In this document: piece after piece, positions 8,893 through 17,344 of the stretch
Position numbering within the stretch: position 1 is the stretch's first letter
Layout of the letters: each line of letters starts with the position of its first letter
Assembly: GCA_036005065.1 (NCBI GenBank)
Contig: DASYQW010000137.1
Span: 1-42,334, forward strand
Source: Candidatus Methylomirabilota bacterium
GTDB taxonomy: Bacteria > Methylomirabilota > Methylomirabilia > Rokubacteriales > DASRDR01
DNA length: 42,334 nucleotides
Direction of reading: 5' to 3'
The notes under the pieces: model-generated
Told to the model about the DNA's origin: nothing
Databases searched by the model: none
The model's input: only the letters and a program-made list of their open reading frames with translations
Position numbers and translations under genes: made by a program

Positions 8893-9648
8893 TCACATCA
8901 TGGTGAGGCCGCCGGAGACCGACACGGTCTGCCCGGTGACGAACTCGGCTTCATCGGAGGCGAGGAACACCACCGCGCCGGCGACGTCCTCCGGCGTGCC
9001 CAGCCGGCCCCACGGAATCGCCTTCTTGAGGGCGTCGGCGAGGCCGGGCCGCGCCGCGCTGAACTCGCTCTGGAAGAGCGGCGTCTCCGAGGGTCCCGGG
9101 CACACGCAGTTCACGTTGATCCGGTAGCGCGCCATCTCGCGGGCCAGCGTCTTGGTGAAGGCGATGACGCCGCCCTTGGCGGCGGAGTACACGGCCTCGC
9201 CGGAGGAGCCGACCCGACCCGCGTCCGACCCGATCGCCACGATCCTGCCGCCGCCCTGGCGGATCATGTGGGGGAGGACCACCTGCGCCAGGTGGAAGTG
9301 GGCCTTGAGGTTCAGCGCGATGATCCGATCCCAGAAGGCCTCGTCCGTCTCGAGGAACGGCATGGGCCGGTCCCAGCCGGCGTTGTTGACGAGGATGTGG
9401 ATGGCCGCCGAGCGCCGCACCACCTCGGCCACGGCCGCCTCGACGTCCGCGCGCACCGTGACGTCGGTCCGGATCGCGTCCGCCTCGCCGCCCGCGCCGC
9501 GGATGTCCTCGGCGGCCGCCGTCGCCCCCGCTTCGTTCGAGTCGAGGATCGCGACCCGCGCGCCCTCCCGGGCCAGCGCCCGCGCGATCCCCAGCCCGAG
9601 CCCGCTGGCGGCGCCCGTCACGATGGCCGTCCGATCCCTCAGACGCAT
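8893..9648 (-). CDS. SDR-family dehydrogenase, BadH-like (2-hydroxycyclohexanecarboxyl-CoA dehydrogenase type)
   Basis: This is a 251-residue classical short-chain dehydrogenase. It has the cofactor motif TGAASGLG near residue 11, NNAGWD, a catalytic serine region IGSDAG, YSAAK as the YxxxK motif, and the ending VSVSGGLTM. The pieces NNAGWD, VGSSGEAVY and SVSGGLTM are those I recall from BadH, which oxidises 2-hydroxycyclohexane-1-carboxyl-CoA in alicyclic acid breakdown. A general 3-oxoacyl-ACP reductase or glucose dehydrogenase role is possible. It begins 6 bp after the stop of the ABC ATPase gene and ends the importer operon, so the imported compound may be its substrate or precursor. Confidence 0.88.
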   Translation of the reverse strand: MRLRDRTAIVTGAASGLGLGIARALAREGARVAILDSNEAGATAAAEDIRGAGGEADAIRTDVTVRADVEAAVAEVVRRSAAIHILVNNAGWDRPMPFLETDEAFWDRIIALNLKAHFHLAQVVLPHMIRQGGGRIVAIGSDAGRVGSSGEAVYSAAKGGVIAFTKTLAREMARYRINVNCVCPGPSETPLFQSEFSAARPGLADALKKAIPWGRLGTPEDVAGAVVFLASDEAEFVTGQTVSVSGGLTMM

Positions 9649-9654
9649 GACGGT

Positions 9655-10731
9655 TCAGCCGGAGACGACCGTGACGCCGTGGTCGGCCAGCCGCATCCAG
9701 ACCGGGCTGCCCACCGGGATGGGATGCGTCACGGCGCGGTCGACGACGAACAGCTCGCCGAGCGCGGTCGCCACGGTGTATTCCATGTGGGTGCCGAGGT
9801 ACGCGGCCTTGGCCACCGACCCCTTGATCGCCGCTCCACCCGGGGACTCGGTGGCGAGCAGCAGCGACTCCGGACGGATGGAGACCTTCACCGGGCCGGG
9901 CGCCGCCCCCCGGTGCGGGAGGCGTCCCTCGACGTCCCCGATCCGCACGCGAGCCTGCTCGCCGTCCCGGGCCATCAGCTCGGCGCTCACCAGGTTGGCG
10001 TCGCCGACGAAGTCGGCGACGAAGAGGTTCGCCGGCGCCTCGTAGAGGTCGCGGGGCGTCCCGGCCTGGGCGATGGTGGCGTTGGCCATCACGATGATCC
10101 GGTCCGAGACGGCCAGCGCTTCCTGCTGGTCGTGAGTCACGTAGGCCACGGTGAGGTTCAGCTTTTGCTGGAGCTCCCGGATGTCATCCCGCACGCGCCG
10201 GCGGAGCTTGGCGTCCAGGTTCGAGAGCGGCTCGTCGAAGAGCAACACCAGCGGCTCGAGCACCAGCGCTCGGGCCACCGCCACCCGCTGCTGCTGGCCA
10301 CCCGATAGCTCCGAGGGAAGCCGGCGGTCCAGCCCTTCCAGGCCGATGAGCGCGAGCTGCTCTCGGGCCACCGCGTGGGCCCGGGACCTGGGCATCCCGG
10401 CGACGATGGGGCCGTAGGCCACGTTCTCGACCACGGTCATGTGTGGGAACAGGGCGTAGGACTGGAAGACCATGCTCACGTTCCGGTCGGCGGCGGACAG
10501 CCGGGTCACGTCCCGGCCGCCGATCAGGATCTGCCCCTCGCTGGCGATCTCGAGCCCGGCAATCAAGCGGAGCGTCGTGGTCTTCCCGCAGCCGGAGGGG
10601 CCCAGCAAGGTCACGAGCGTGCCGGGCTCGATCGTGAAGGAGACGGCGTCGACGGCCACCACCGGGCCGTAGCGCTTCGTCACCCGCCGAAACTCGACCG
10701 AGGCGGCGGCGCGATCCCCGGGCTGCGCCAT
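9655..10731 (-). CDS. ABC importer ATP-binding protein, PotA/FbpC type
   Basis: The 358-residue ATPase powers import at the inner face of the membrane. Walker A is GPSGCGKTT (about 44-52), the Q-loop is in MVFQSYALFPHM, the signature is LSGGQQQR, Walker B is VLLFDEPLSNLDA, and the switch histidine is in YVTHDQQEA. After about residue 240 comes a TOBE-type regulatory domain. The ATG at 10731 has GGGAGGG four bases upstream; the longer frame upstream reads as low-complexity noise. It follows the fused permease at 10882-13083 and the binding protein at 13120-14166 and completes that importer. Confidence 0.92.
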   Translation of the reverse strand: MAQPGDRAAASVEFRRVTKRYGPVVAVDAVSFTIEPGTLVTLLGPSGCGKTTTLRLIAGLEIASEGQILIGGRDVTRLSAADRNVSMVFQSYALFPHMTVVENVAYGPIVAGMPRSRAHAVAREQLALIGLEGLDRRLPSELSGGQQQRVAVARALVLEPLVLLFDEPLSNLDAKLRRRVRDDIRELQQKLNLTVAYVTHDQQEALAVSDRIIVMANATIAQAGTPRDLYEAPANLFVADFVGDANLVSAELMARDGEQARVRIGDVEGRLPHRGAAPGPVKVSIRPESLLLATESPGGAAIKGSVAKAAYLGTHMEYTVATALGELFVVDRAVTHPIPVGSPVWMRLADHGVTVVSG

Positions 10732-10881
10732 GATCCCTCCCACGTCCCGCTCCCAGCGCTCGATGCGGCCCCGGCGCTCGGCCGAGCGGCCAGCGCCCGC
10801 GACTCCGCGGTCAGCGCCCATCGTACCACTCGGGCGCGCGCTCGGGGTTACCGCCATGCTGGAATCGAGCCGATCGCTCGC

Positions 10882-13083
10882 TCAGCCGGCCCCCGGCTGG
10901 AGTGTCAGCTCTCCGGCGGCGCGCCGGCCGAGGCGGCGCTCGCCGACGGCGACCTGGATCAGGAGGATGGCCAGCAGCATGACGACGATCAGCGCCGAGG
11001 AGTACGCGATGGCGAGGCCGAACTCCCCGGCCTCGACCCGTCCCACGATGTAGGCGGTGGCCAGGTTGTACTGGGCGCTCACCAGGAAGATCACCGCGCT
11101 GACCGCGGTCATCGCCCGGACGAAACTGTAGACCAGCGCCGCCACCAGGGCCGGGCGGAGGAGCGGGAGCACCACCCGGCGCACCGTGGTGAGCGAGCGG
11201 GCGCCCAGGGTGAGCGACGCCTCGTCGAGACTCCGGTCGATCTGGCTCAGGGTGGCGATCCCGGACCGGACGCCGACCGGCATGTTCCGGAACACGAAGC
11301 AGATCACCAGGATGGCCCCGGTCCCGGTCAGCTCGACCGGCGGCACGTTGAAGGCGAGGATGTAGCTGACGCCGATCACCGTGCCCGGAATGGCGAAGCT
11401 CAACATCGTGCCGAACTCGAACGCGCGCTTGCCGGCGAACGACTGGCGGGCCAGGAGGTAGGCGGTGAGCAGCCCGGCCGCGGCCGTGAGCGGGGCCGAG
11501 ATCGCCGAGATCTCGAGCGTCGTCCAGAAGGAATTCCAGGCGGCCCCCGTGAAGTGGAGGCCGCGCGGGGTGGCCTCGACCGCGAAGCCGGTCAGGTAGT
11601 GCTGGAAGGTCAGCGTGTAGTCGCGCCCGATGGCGCGGACGAAGCCGCCGGCCAGGATCACCCCGTAGATCCCCAGGGTGAACACCGTCCAGGGAACCGT
11701 GACCGCGTAGCAGACCCAGGTGAGCCAGCGGGGCAAGGCCGCCGGCAGGCCGGCGTCGCCCTTGCCCGTCACCGTGGTGTAGGCTCGCCGGCCGAGCCAG
11801 CGATGCTGCGCGTAGAAGGCGCCCAGCGTGAACCCGAGGAGGACGAGGGCCAGCACGGCCGCCCGGCCCTGGTCGTGGGCGGCCCCCACGACGGCGAAGA
11901 AGACCTTGACCGAGAGCACCTCGTAGTTGCCGGACAACACCAGGGGGTTCCCGAAGTCCGCCATGCTCTCGACGAACCCGAGGAGGAACGCGTTGGCGAT
12001 GCCCGGCCGCATGAGCGGCCATGACACCGTGCGGAATGTCGTCCAGCTCCGTGCCCGCAGCGTCTGGGCGGCCTCCTCCAGGGACGGGCTGATCCCCTGC
12101 ACCACCCCGATGAGGACGAGGAAGGCGATCGGCGTGAAGGCGAGGACCTGGGCCAGGAACACCCCGGGGAACCCGTAGAGCCAGCGCGTCCGGGGCAATC
12201 CGAAGGCGTCGGACAGGAAGGCGGTGACCGCCCCCGAGCGCCCGAAGAGCAGGATCAGCGCCACCCCGATCACGAACGGCGGCGTGATGATGGGGAGCAC
12301 GGTGAGGGCGCGGAAGACGCCCTTGAGCGGGAACGCCGTCCGGGTGGCCACCAGGGCGAAGGCGAGGCCGAGGAGCGTCGTGCCCGCGCCGACGACGCTG
12401 GCCAGGAAGAGCGTGTTCCAGGCGACGCCGCAGCGGACCGGGCCGGTCAGGCAGTCGAGCCCCCACACCGAGCGGTCGAGGAGCTTCTCGAAGAACACCG
12501 ACGGCGCCACCGCGCCGGCCTCGTCGCGGACGGCGCTCACCAGCACGCTGACGATGGGGAAGAAGACGAACAGGGTGATCAGGGCGACGACCAGCCCCGT
12601 CGCCCCGGTCAGGAAGGCGTCGCCGCGGAAGCAGCCCCGCGCCGCGAAGCCGTGGCAGAGCAGCATCAGGAAGGCGAGCGCGACCAGCCCGGCGCCGTAG
12701 CCCATGGCGGGCTGCTGCGGTCCCGGCCCGCCGAAGAGACCGGCCAGCCAGCCGGTAGACCACCCCCGGAGCCCGATGGCGAGCCCCTGGGCGGCCATCC
12801 AGGCGAGGCCGAGGGCGCCGGCGCCGAGGAGGATCGCGCCGACCCGGGGGTCGTCCCGCGGGCGCCGCCAGGCCAGGAGCGACAGGACCAGCGGCAGCGC
12901 CAGCGGGAGGAGCCAGGGCCGCCCGTGAGCCAGGCCTTGCCAGAGCGCGGGGGCGGTCGTGGGGCCGGGGTAGTTCCGGAGCCAGGCCGGGTCCGTCAGG
13001 CCGCCATGCGGCAGGCCGTACCATGGCAAGACGGCAAGGCCGAGCCAGCCGAGGACGGTCCACCAGGCGGCGACGCGGGTCAT
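10882..13083 (-). CDS. ABC importer permease, two-domain FbpB-like
   Basis: This 733-residue integral membrane protein carries two permease modules, each with the coupling-helix pattern. The first has LTVLPIITPPFVIGVALILL with EEAAQTLRA. The second has DEASLTLGA and LPLLRPALVAALVYSFVRAM. About 170 extra N-terminal residues with further membrane segments make it longer than usual FbpB proteins (about 500-560). The ATG at 13083 gives MTRVAAWWTVLGWLGLAVLP, similar to the N-terminus of the cut gene at 1-959. It lies 36 bp after the binding-protein gene and 150 bp before the ATPase start. It forms the channel of this importer. The substrate is unknown. Confidence 0.9.
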   Translation of the reverse strand: MTRVAAWWTVLGWLGLAVLPWYGLPHGGLTDPAWLRNYPGPTTAPALWQGLAHGRPWLLPLALPLVLSLLAWRRPRDDPRVGAILLGAGALGLAWMAAQGLAIGLRGWSTGWLAGLFGGPGPQQPAMGYGAGLVALAFLMLLCHGFAARGCFRGDAFLTGATGLVVALITLFVFFPIVSVLVSAVRDEAGAVAPSVFFEKLLDRSVWGLDCLTGPVRCGVAWNTLFLASVVGAGTTLLGLAFALVATRTAFPLKGVFRALTVLPIITPPFVIGVALILLFGRSGAVTAFLSDAFGLPRTRWLYGFPGVFLAQVLAFTPIAFLVLIGVVQGISPSLEEAAQTLRARSWTTFRTVSWPLMRPGIANAFLLGFVESMADFGNPLVLSGNYEVLSVKVFFAVVGAAHDQGRAAVLALVLLGFTLGAFYAQHRWLGRRAYTTVTGKGDAGLPAALPRWLTWVCYAVTVPWTVFTLGIYGVILAGGFVRAIGRDYTLTFQHYLTGFAVEATPRGLHFTGAAWNSFWTTLEISAISAPLTAAAGLLTAYLLARQSFAGKRAFEFGTMLSFAIPGTVIGVSYILAFNVPPVELTGTGAILVICFVFRNMPVGVRSGIATLSQIDRSLDEASLTLGARSLTTVRRVVLPLLRPALVAALVYSFVRAMTAVSAVIFLVSAQYNLATAYIVGRVEAGEFGLAIAYSSALIVVMLLAILLIQVAVGERRLGRRAAGELTLQPGAG

Positions 13084-13119
13084 GGCCTCTCGCCGGCCGG
13101 AGCCAGGCGCATGCGCGGC

Positions 13120-14166
13120 CTACTTGGGGAGCGCTTTGACCTCGCGATCCCACTTCTGGAGGAGCCGCCGGCGCTCGGCCGAGGAGCCGTACTTGGCGAA
13201 GTCGTAGTTGATCAGCTTGATCTCGGAGAACTTGGGCGCCTGGGGCGGGGCGGCGGCCTTCTTGTTGGAGGGCACCTGGTAGGACCTGGCCTGGGCCCCC
13301 AGCGCCTGGGCCTCCGAGGTGAGCGCCCAGTCGTACCACTTCCGGGCGTTCTCGAGGTTCTGCGCGCCCTTGATCAGGCTCATGGAGCCGATCTCGTAAC
13401 CCGTCCCCTCGCAGGGCGCCACGGCCTTGACCGGATCCCCCTGGACCACATACACGACGATGTCGTGCATGAACGTGATCGCGACCAGGGTCTCGCCGAG
13501 TGCCATCGCCTTGGCTGGAGCCGCCCCCGACTTGGTGTACTGGTTCACGTTCTTGTGGAGCTTCTTCAGGTAGTCGAACCCCTGGTCCTCCCCGAAGAGC
13601 TGGATCACGGTGGCCAGCAGCGTGTAGGCCGTCCCCGACGAGTTGGGGTCGGCCACCTGGACCTCGTCCTTGAAGCGGGGGTCGAGGAGGTCCTTCCAGC
13701 ACCTGGGCGCCGGCAGCCCCTTCTGGGCGAGGAGCTTCGCGTTGTAGCCGAACCCGAGGGCGCCGGCGTAGACACCGATCGTCCGGTACTTCGCCTGCTC
13801 GGCCTGGCGGACCGCCCAGTCGTGCAGCTCGGGAAGCTTCGGGGACTTGTACTCCAGCGTCAGGCCTTCTTCGGCCGCCTGCAGGTGCGGGTCCCCGGTG
13901 CCGCCCCACCAGATGTCGCCCTTGGGATTGGCCGCCTCCGCCTTGACCTGGGCGTAGAACTCGCCAGAGCTCTTCCGGGTCATGTTGACCTTGATGCCGG
14001 TGGCCTTCTCGAAGGCCGTGACCATCACCCGACACCATTCCTCCTGGGGTGTGCAGTAGAGGTTCAGCTGCCCCTGGGCCTCGCCCGGCGTCACGGCAGC
14101 GCTCAGTCCGAGCGCGGCCACGACGAGGCCGAGAACGAGCGCGCCCATCGTCTTCAGAACAGGCAT
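13120..14166 (-). CDS. ABC transporter periplasmic binding protein, FbpA/AfuA-like
   Basis: This is a 348-residue binding protein with a signal peptide (MPVLKTMGALVLGLVVAALG, then a cleavage site near GEAQG). The mature N-terminus LNLYCTPQEEWCRVM matches the two-cysteine pattern of the binding protein at 987-2009, and the ends of the two proteins also align (YDFxKYGxxAxR...W). They are paralogues, each next to a related permease. The ATG at 14166 was preferred over one 33 bp upstream because AAGGAGG sits five bases before it and the signal peptide starts there. The gene follows the ATPase of the neighbouring importer by 29 bp, so the two systems share one transcript. Confidence 0.9.
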   Translation of the reverse strand: MPVLKTMGALVLGLVVAALGLSAAVTPGEAQGQLNLYCTPQEEWCRVMVTAFEKATGIKVNMTRKSSGEFYAQVKAEAANPKGDIWWGGTGDPHLQAAEEGLTLEYKSPKLPELHDWAVRQAEQAKYRTIGVYAGALGFGYNAKLLAQKGLPAPRCWKDLLDPRFKDEVQVADPNSSGTAYTLLATVIQLFGEDQGFDYLKKLHKNVNQYTKSGAAPAKAMALGETLVAITFMHDIVVYVVQGDPVKAVAPCEGTGYEIGSMSLIKGAQNLENARKWYDWALTSEAQALGAQARSYQVPSNKKAAAPPQAPKFSEIKLINYDFAKYGSSAERRRLLQKWDREVKALPK

Positions 14167-14195
14167 GGTCGCCTCCTTGGCGCCGGATGGAATGC

Positions 14196-15245
14196 TCATC
14201 GCGCGCCGTCGTACGAGTAGACCTGGAGCTTGCCGTCGGGGATCCGGACGGTGACCGGCCCCGGCTCGACCGGCTCGGACGCATCCACCATCAGCGTCTC
14301 GCCTTCGATCCGGACGTAGTGGCGGTAGACCGAGCCGAGGAACAGCCGCTCCTCCAGAACGCCGCGGAGCGCGGCGCCGGCGCCGGCCGCCCCTTCTCCG
14401 CCGCGGAGCAGCACCGCGTCGCTCGCCTTGAAGACGAGCGTCGCCGGGCCGCGGATCGGACCCCCGTAGGGAACGCGCTGGCTGCCGACCGCGAGCGCGC
14501 CGTCATCGGCGGTCCCCCGGAGCTGGTTGCTGACTCCCAGGAACTCGGCGGCGAAGGCGCTCCGGGGACGGAAGTAGATCTCCTGCGGGCTCCCGCTCTG
14601 GACCACCTGGCCGGCGTTCATGAGCACTACCGTGTCGGCGATGGCGAGGGCTTCCTCCTGGTCGTGGGTCACATAGATGGCGGTGATGCCGACGGTCTTC
14701 TGGAGCCGCCGCACTTCCACCCGCAGACGCTGGCGCACCTTGGCGTCCAGGTTCGAGAGCGGCTCGTCCATCAGGAGGACGCGCGGCTCGACGACCAGCG
14801 CCCGCGCGAGCGCCACCCGCTGCTGCTGCCCGCCCGAGAGCTCGGCGGGCTTCCGGCGCATGACCCCGGCGAGCTGACCGATCTCGACCAGATCCAGGAC
14901 CTTCGCGACGCGGGCCCGGACCTCCGCCTCCGGCCGCCGCTTGAGGCGGAGCCCATAGGCGACGTTGTCGAAGATCGTCATGTGGGGCCAGAGCGCGTAG
15001 TTCTGGAAGACCATGGCCGTGCCGCGCGCTTGCGGCGGGACGCCCGTCACGTCCTCGCCGCCGAACAGGATGCGGCCCTCGTCCACCGCCACGAAGCCGG
15101 CCAGGCTCCGGAGCAGCGTGGTCTTGCCGCAACCCGACGGCCCGAGGATCGCGCTCAGCTCGCCGCTCGGGAAGCCGATGCTCACGCCGCCGAGCGCCGC
15201 CACCGCCCCGTAGCGCTTGGTCAGCCTCTCGACCTTGACCTCCAC
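14196..15245 (-). CDS. ABC importer ATP-binding protein, PotA/FbpC type
   Basis: This is a 349-residue ATPase. Walker A is GPSGCGKTT (about 35-43), then come MVFQNYALWPHM, the signature LSGGQQQR, Walker B VLLMDEPLSNLDA and the switch region YVTHDQEEA. A TOBE-like domain occupies the C-terminal third. It starts with GTG at 15245. It follows two single-domain permeases (16253-17077, 15309-16133) and a binding protein (17345-18499), which makes a conventional four-gene importer of the polyamine/iron/phosphonate class. Confidence 0.92.
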   Translation of the reverse strand: MEVKVERLTKRYGAVAALGGVSIGFPSGELSAILGPSGCGKTTLLRSLAGFVAVDEGRILFGGEDVTGVPPQARGTAMVFQNYALWPHMTIFDNVAYGLRLKRRPEAEVRARVAKVLDLVEIGQLAGVMRRKPAELSGGQQQRVALARALVVEPRVLLMDEPLSNLDAKVRQRLRVEVRRLQKTVGITAIYVTHDQEEALAIADTVVLMNAGQVVQSGSPQEIYFRPRSAFAAEFLGVSNQLRGTADDGALAVGSQRVPYGGPIRGPATLVFKASDAVLLRGGEGAAGAGAALRGVLEERLFLGSVYRHYVRIEGETLMVDASEPVEPGPVTVRIPDGKLQVYSYDGAR

Positions 15246-15308
15246 GAGACTAGCGGCTCCCTGTGCCGGGCCGCGAGCGCCGAGCGGCGACGGTCAGCGT
15301 CATGGCGC

Positions 15309-16133
15309 TCACAGGCGACCGAACATGGACAGATACTCCGACTTCATGTAACGCTCCAGGAGGACCAGCAACGCGATCCCGGGCAGCATGAGGATCAGGG
15401 CGGCGATCGACGCCACCTGGAGCTCGTAGCCGACCGAGGTCCGGTACATGTAGACGGGAAGGGTCAGGACGAACGGACTGCCCACGAGGAGCGTCCCGGT
15501 GAACTCGTCGAGCGAGTAGAGGAAGACGAGCAGGGTACTGGCGACGATGCCCGGGGTCGCCAGCGGGAGCGCCACGGAGAAGAAGGTCTTCGCCCGCGAC
15601 GCGCCCAGGTTGATGGCGGCCTCCTCCAGGCTCTCCGGGATCGACTTGAAGACCGCGGTCATGGTCCAGACCGCGTACACCAGGGCGCCCACCAGATGGA
15701 TGAGCACCACTCCCGACAGCTTGGCGGCCAGGTTGGCCCGGTAGAGCAGCGTGGTGGCGTTGACGAAGACCGGGAGCTGGGGGAAGGCGTGGGGCAGGAG
15801 GAAGATCAGCAGGATGACCGCCTTCAGCGGGATGGGGTAACGCGCCAGCAGATAGGCCAGGGGAACGGTCAGCACCAGGGTCAGCGCCGTCACGATCACC
15901 GCGATGAGAAAGCCCGAGTGGAGGGCTCGGAAGAGATCCCCCTCCAGCACCTTCCGCCAGTAGAACAACCCCATCTCCTGCGGGAACGGATGGGGCCAGA
16001 ACCACTTCTGGGTGAACGACCAGATGACCAGGCTCGAGAGGGGGGCCAGGATGACGAACGACGCCAGGACCGTGCCCGCCATCCGGAGGCTGGCCCGCCA
16101 GAGGTCCTGGGCCGCGGGCGACGTGTCTCGCAT
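15309..16133 (-). CDS. ABC importer permease, PotC/AEP-type
   Basis: The 274-residue integral membrane protein has six predicted helices and the coupling-loop motif EEAAINLGASRAKTFFSVAL with LPLATPGI after it, as in PotC-type subunits. It starts at the ATG at 16133, giving MRDTSPAAQDLW; a longer frame upstream runs through repeat C and reads as noise. It pairs with the permease at 16253-17077. The last 110 bp of this gene (15309-15418) occur again, base for base, at the window end (42225-42334). Confidence 0.9.
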   Translation of the reverse strand: MRDTSPAAQDLWRASLRMAGTVLASFVILAPLSSLVIWSFTQKWFWPHPFPQEMGLFYWRKVLEGDLFRALHSGFLIAVIVTALTLVLTVPLAYLLARYPIPLKAVILLIFLLPHAFPQLPVFVNATTLLYRANLAAKLSGVVLIHLVGALVYAVWTMTAVFKSIPESLEEAAINLGASRAKTFFSVALPLATPGIVASTLLVFLYSLDEFTGTLLVGSPFVLTLPVYMYRTSVGYELQVASIAALILMLPGIALLVLLERYMKSEYLSMFGRL

Positions 16134-16141
16134 CAGCTCAA

Positions 16142-16212
16142 TTTGGGGCGGGAGCGCCTGCTGCCGCTCCCCCCCAAACCCCCCCACCAGCAGCCCGCCG
16201 CTCCCCGTCGTC
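16142..16212 (+). repeat. Dispersed intergenic repeat C, copy 1, with strong hairpin
   Basis: The sequence begins TTGGGGCGGGAGCGCCTGCT. It can fold so that TTTGGGG and GGGAGC pair with GCTCCC and CCCCAAA. A shorter copy lacking 27 internal bases is at 30623-30665. It lies inside the operon, 9 bp upstream of the permease start at 16133, so it may modulate expression between the two permease genes. Confidence 0.65.
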
Positions 16213-16252
16213 CCCGCACGGCCATGTCCCCCGTCAATTCCGGCACCGGGCC

Positions 16253-17077
16253 TCAGGCGGCCTTGGCGGTGATGGTCCGGAGGTAGTAGCCGGCCACGCC
16301 CATCGCCAGAAGGTAGGAGACCATGCCCAGGGCGTTGGCCGTTCCGAGGTCGTCCTGGTAGTTGATCCGGTAGTACACGTCCACCATGAGCATCTGGGGA
16401 GGCTCGCCCGACCCGATCATGAGGGGGATCGAGAACGACGCGAGCATCGAGGTGAACATGAAGGCGGAGGCCACGACCAGCGAAGGCGCCGCCATGGGCA
16501 GCAGGATATCCGTGATCTGGCGGAAGGTCGACGCGCCCACGTTGCGGGCGGCTTCCAGGAAGGCCTCGTCCACGGCCCGATAGGCCCCGAGCACCAGGAG
16601 CACGGCCAGGGCCAGGTTCTTCCACACCAGCGAGACGACGATGCCACCCCAGCCGAACGCGATGGAGGGCGGATCGGCCAGATCGATCAGGCCGACCTGG
16701 GCCAGGGCCGAGTTCAACGTCCCCCGCGGCGCCAGCAGCACGCGCATCCCGTGGCCGACGACGACGAACGGCACGAAGAGGGGAACCTTGAACAGGAACT
16801 CGACGGCCCGGTGCCCGACGATCCGGAGGTACCCGCACAGGAGGACTGCGATCCCGATGACGAGGATCAGGCTGACGACCGACAGCCCGAGGGTGTAGAG
16901 GACGTCGAACTTGTAGAGGCGCCAGACCAGGTAGTAGTTGCGCAGGGTCCACTGCCCATCGCGGAGGAAGCTCAGGTGGACGGAGGAGAGGAACGGGATG
17001 AAGAAGAGCCAGATGATGATGGCCAGGGGGGGCGCCGCGATGGCCAGGCTCAGGAGCCGGGGCGACGACCTTCGCAT
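16253..17077 (-). CDS. ABC importer permease, PotB type
   Basis: This is a 274-residue membrane protein, MRRSSPRLLSLAIAAPPLAI at the N-terminus, with about six helices and the coupling motif EAARNVGASTFRQITDILLP. It is the first of two consecutive permeases and should form the translocation pore with the product of 15309-16133. It begins about 270 bp downstream of the binding-protein stop, with repeat A copy 2 in between. Confidence 0.9.
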   Translation of the reverse strand: MRRSSPRLLSLAIAAPPLAIIIWLFFIPFLSSVHLSFLRDGQWTLRNYYLVWRLYKFDVLYTLGLSVVSLILVIGIAVLLCGYLRIVGHRAVEFLFKVPLFVPFVVVGHGMRVLLAPRGTLNSALAQVGLIDLADPPSIAFGWGGIVVSLVWKNLALAVLLVLGAYRAVDEAFLEAARNVGASTFRQITDILLPMAAPSLVVASAFMFTSMLASFSIPLMIGSGEPPQMLMVDVYYRINYQDDLGTANALGMVSYLLAMGVAGYYLRTITAKAA

Positions 17078-17171
17078 CCCGTCGTCCTCAGTCGTCGGCA
17101 GGCCTCGGACGGCGGGTCCTCAGCCCCGCGACGTCCTGCGGCGCGCCCCTCGGACCTGCCTTCCAGGTGTG

Positions 17172-17298
17172 TGTCGGAGTAACCTCGGCGCCGACCACCG
17201 AGCGCGTGGTGCATCGAGGAGTGCTCCGAGCGGCGGCTTCGCCGCCGCCACGACGGGGGGGCCTCGGGGGGGTCTCGGAAGACCCCCCCGAATGACCT
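17172..17298 (-). repeat. Dispersed intergenic repeat A, copy 2 (inverted)
   Basis: This copy is the reverse complement of repeat A at 3974-4099, with the same two hairpins and only scattered differences. It fills most of the spacer between the binding-protein gene (17345-18499) and the first permease (start 17077). That position could partly uncouple abundant binding-protein mRNA from the permease genes, as REP-type hairpins do in other importer operons. Confidence 0.75.
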
Positions 17299-17344
17299 AG
17301 GGCTGCTCGGTCCTCGCCCCGGCCGGACGGTCACCCGTATTGCT

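Noticed and set aside
10811-14284. Very long minus-strand open frame of over 1100 codons
   Set aside because: It is the out-of-frame mirror of the permease and binding-protein genes; it is rich in Arg, Pro and Gly and has no domain. High GC content creates many such frames.
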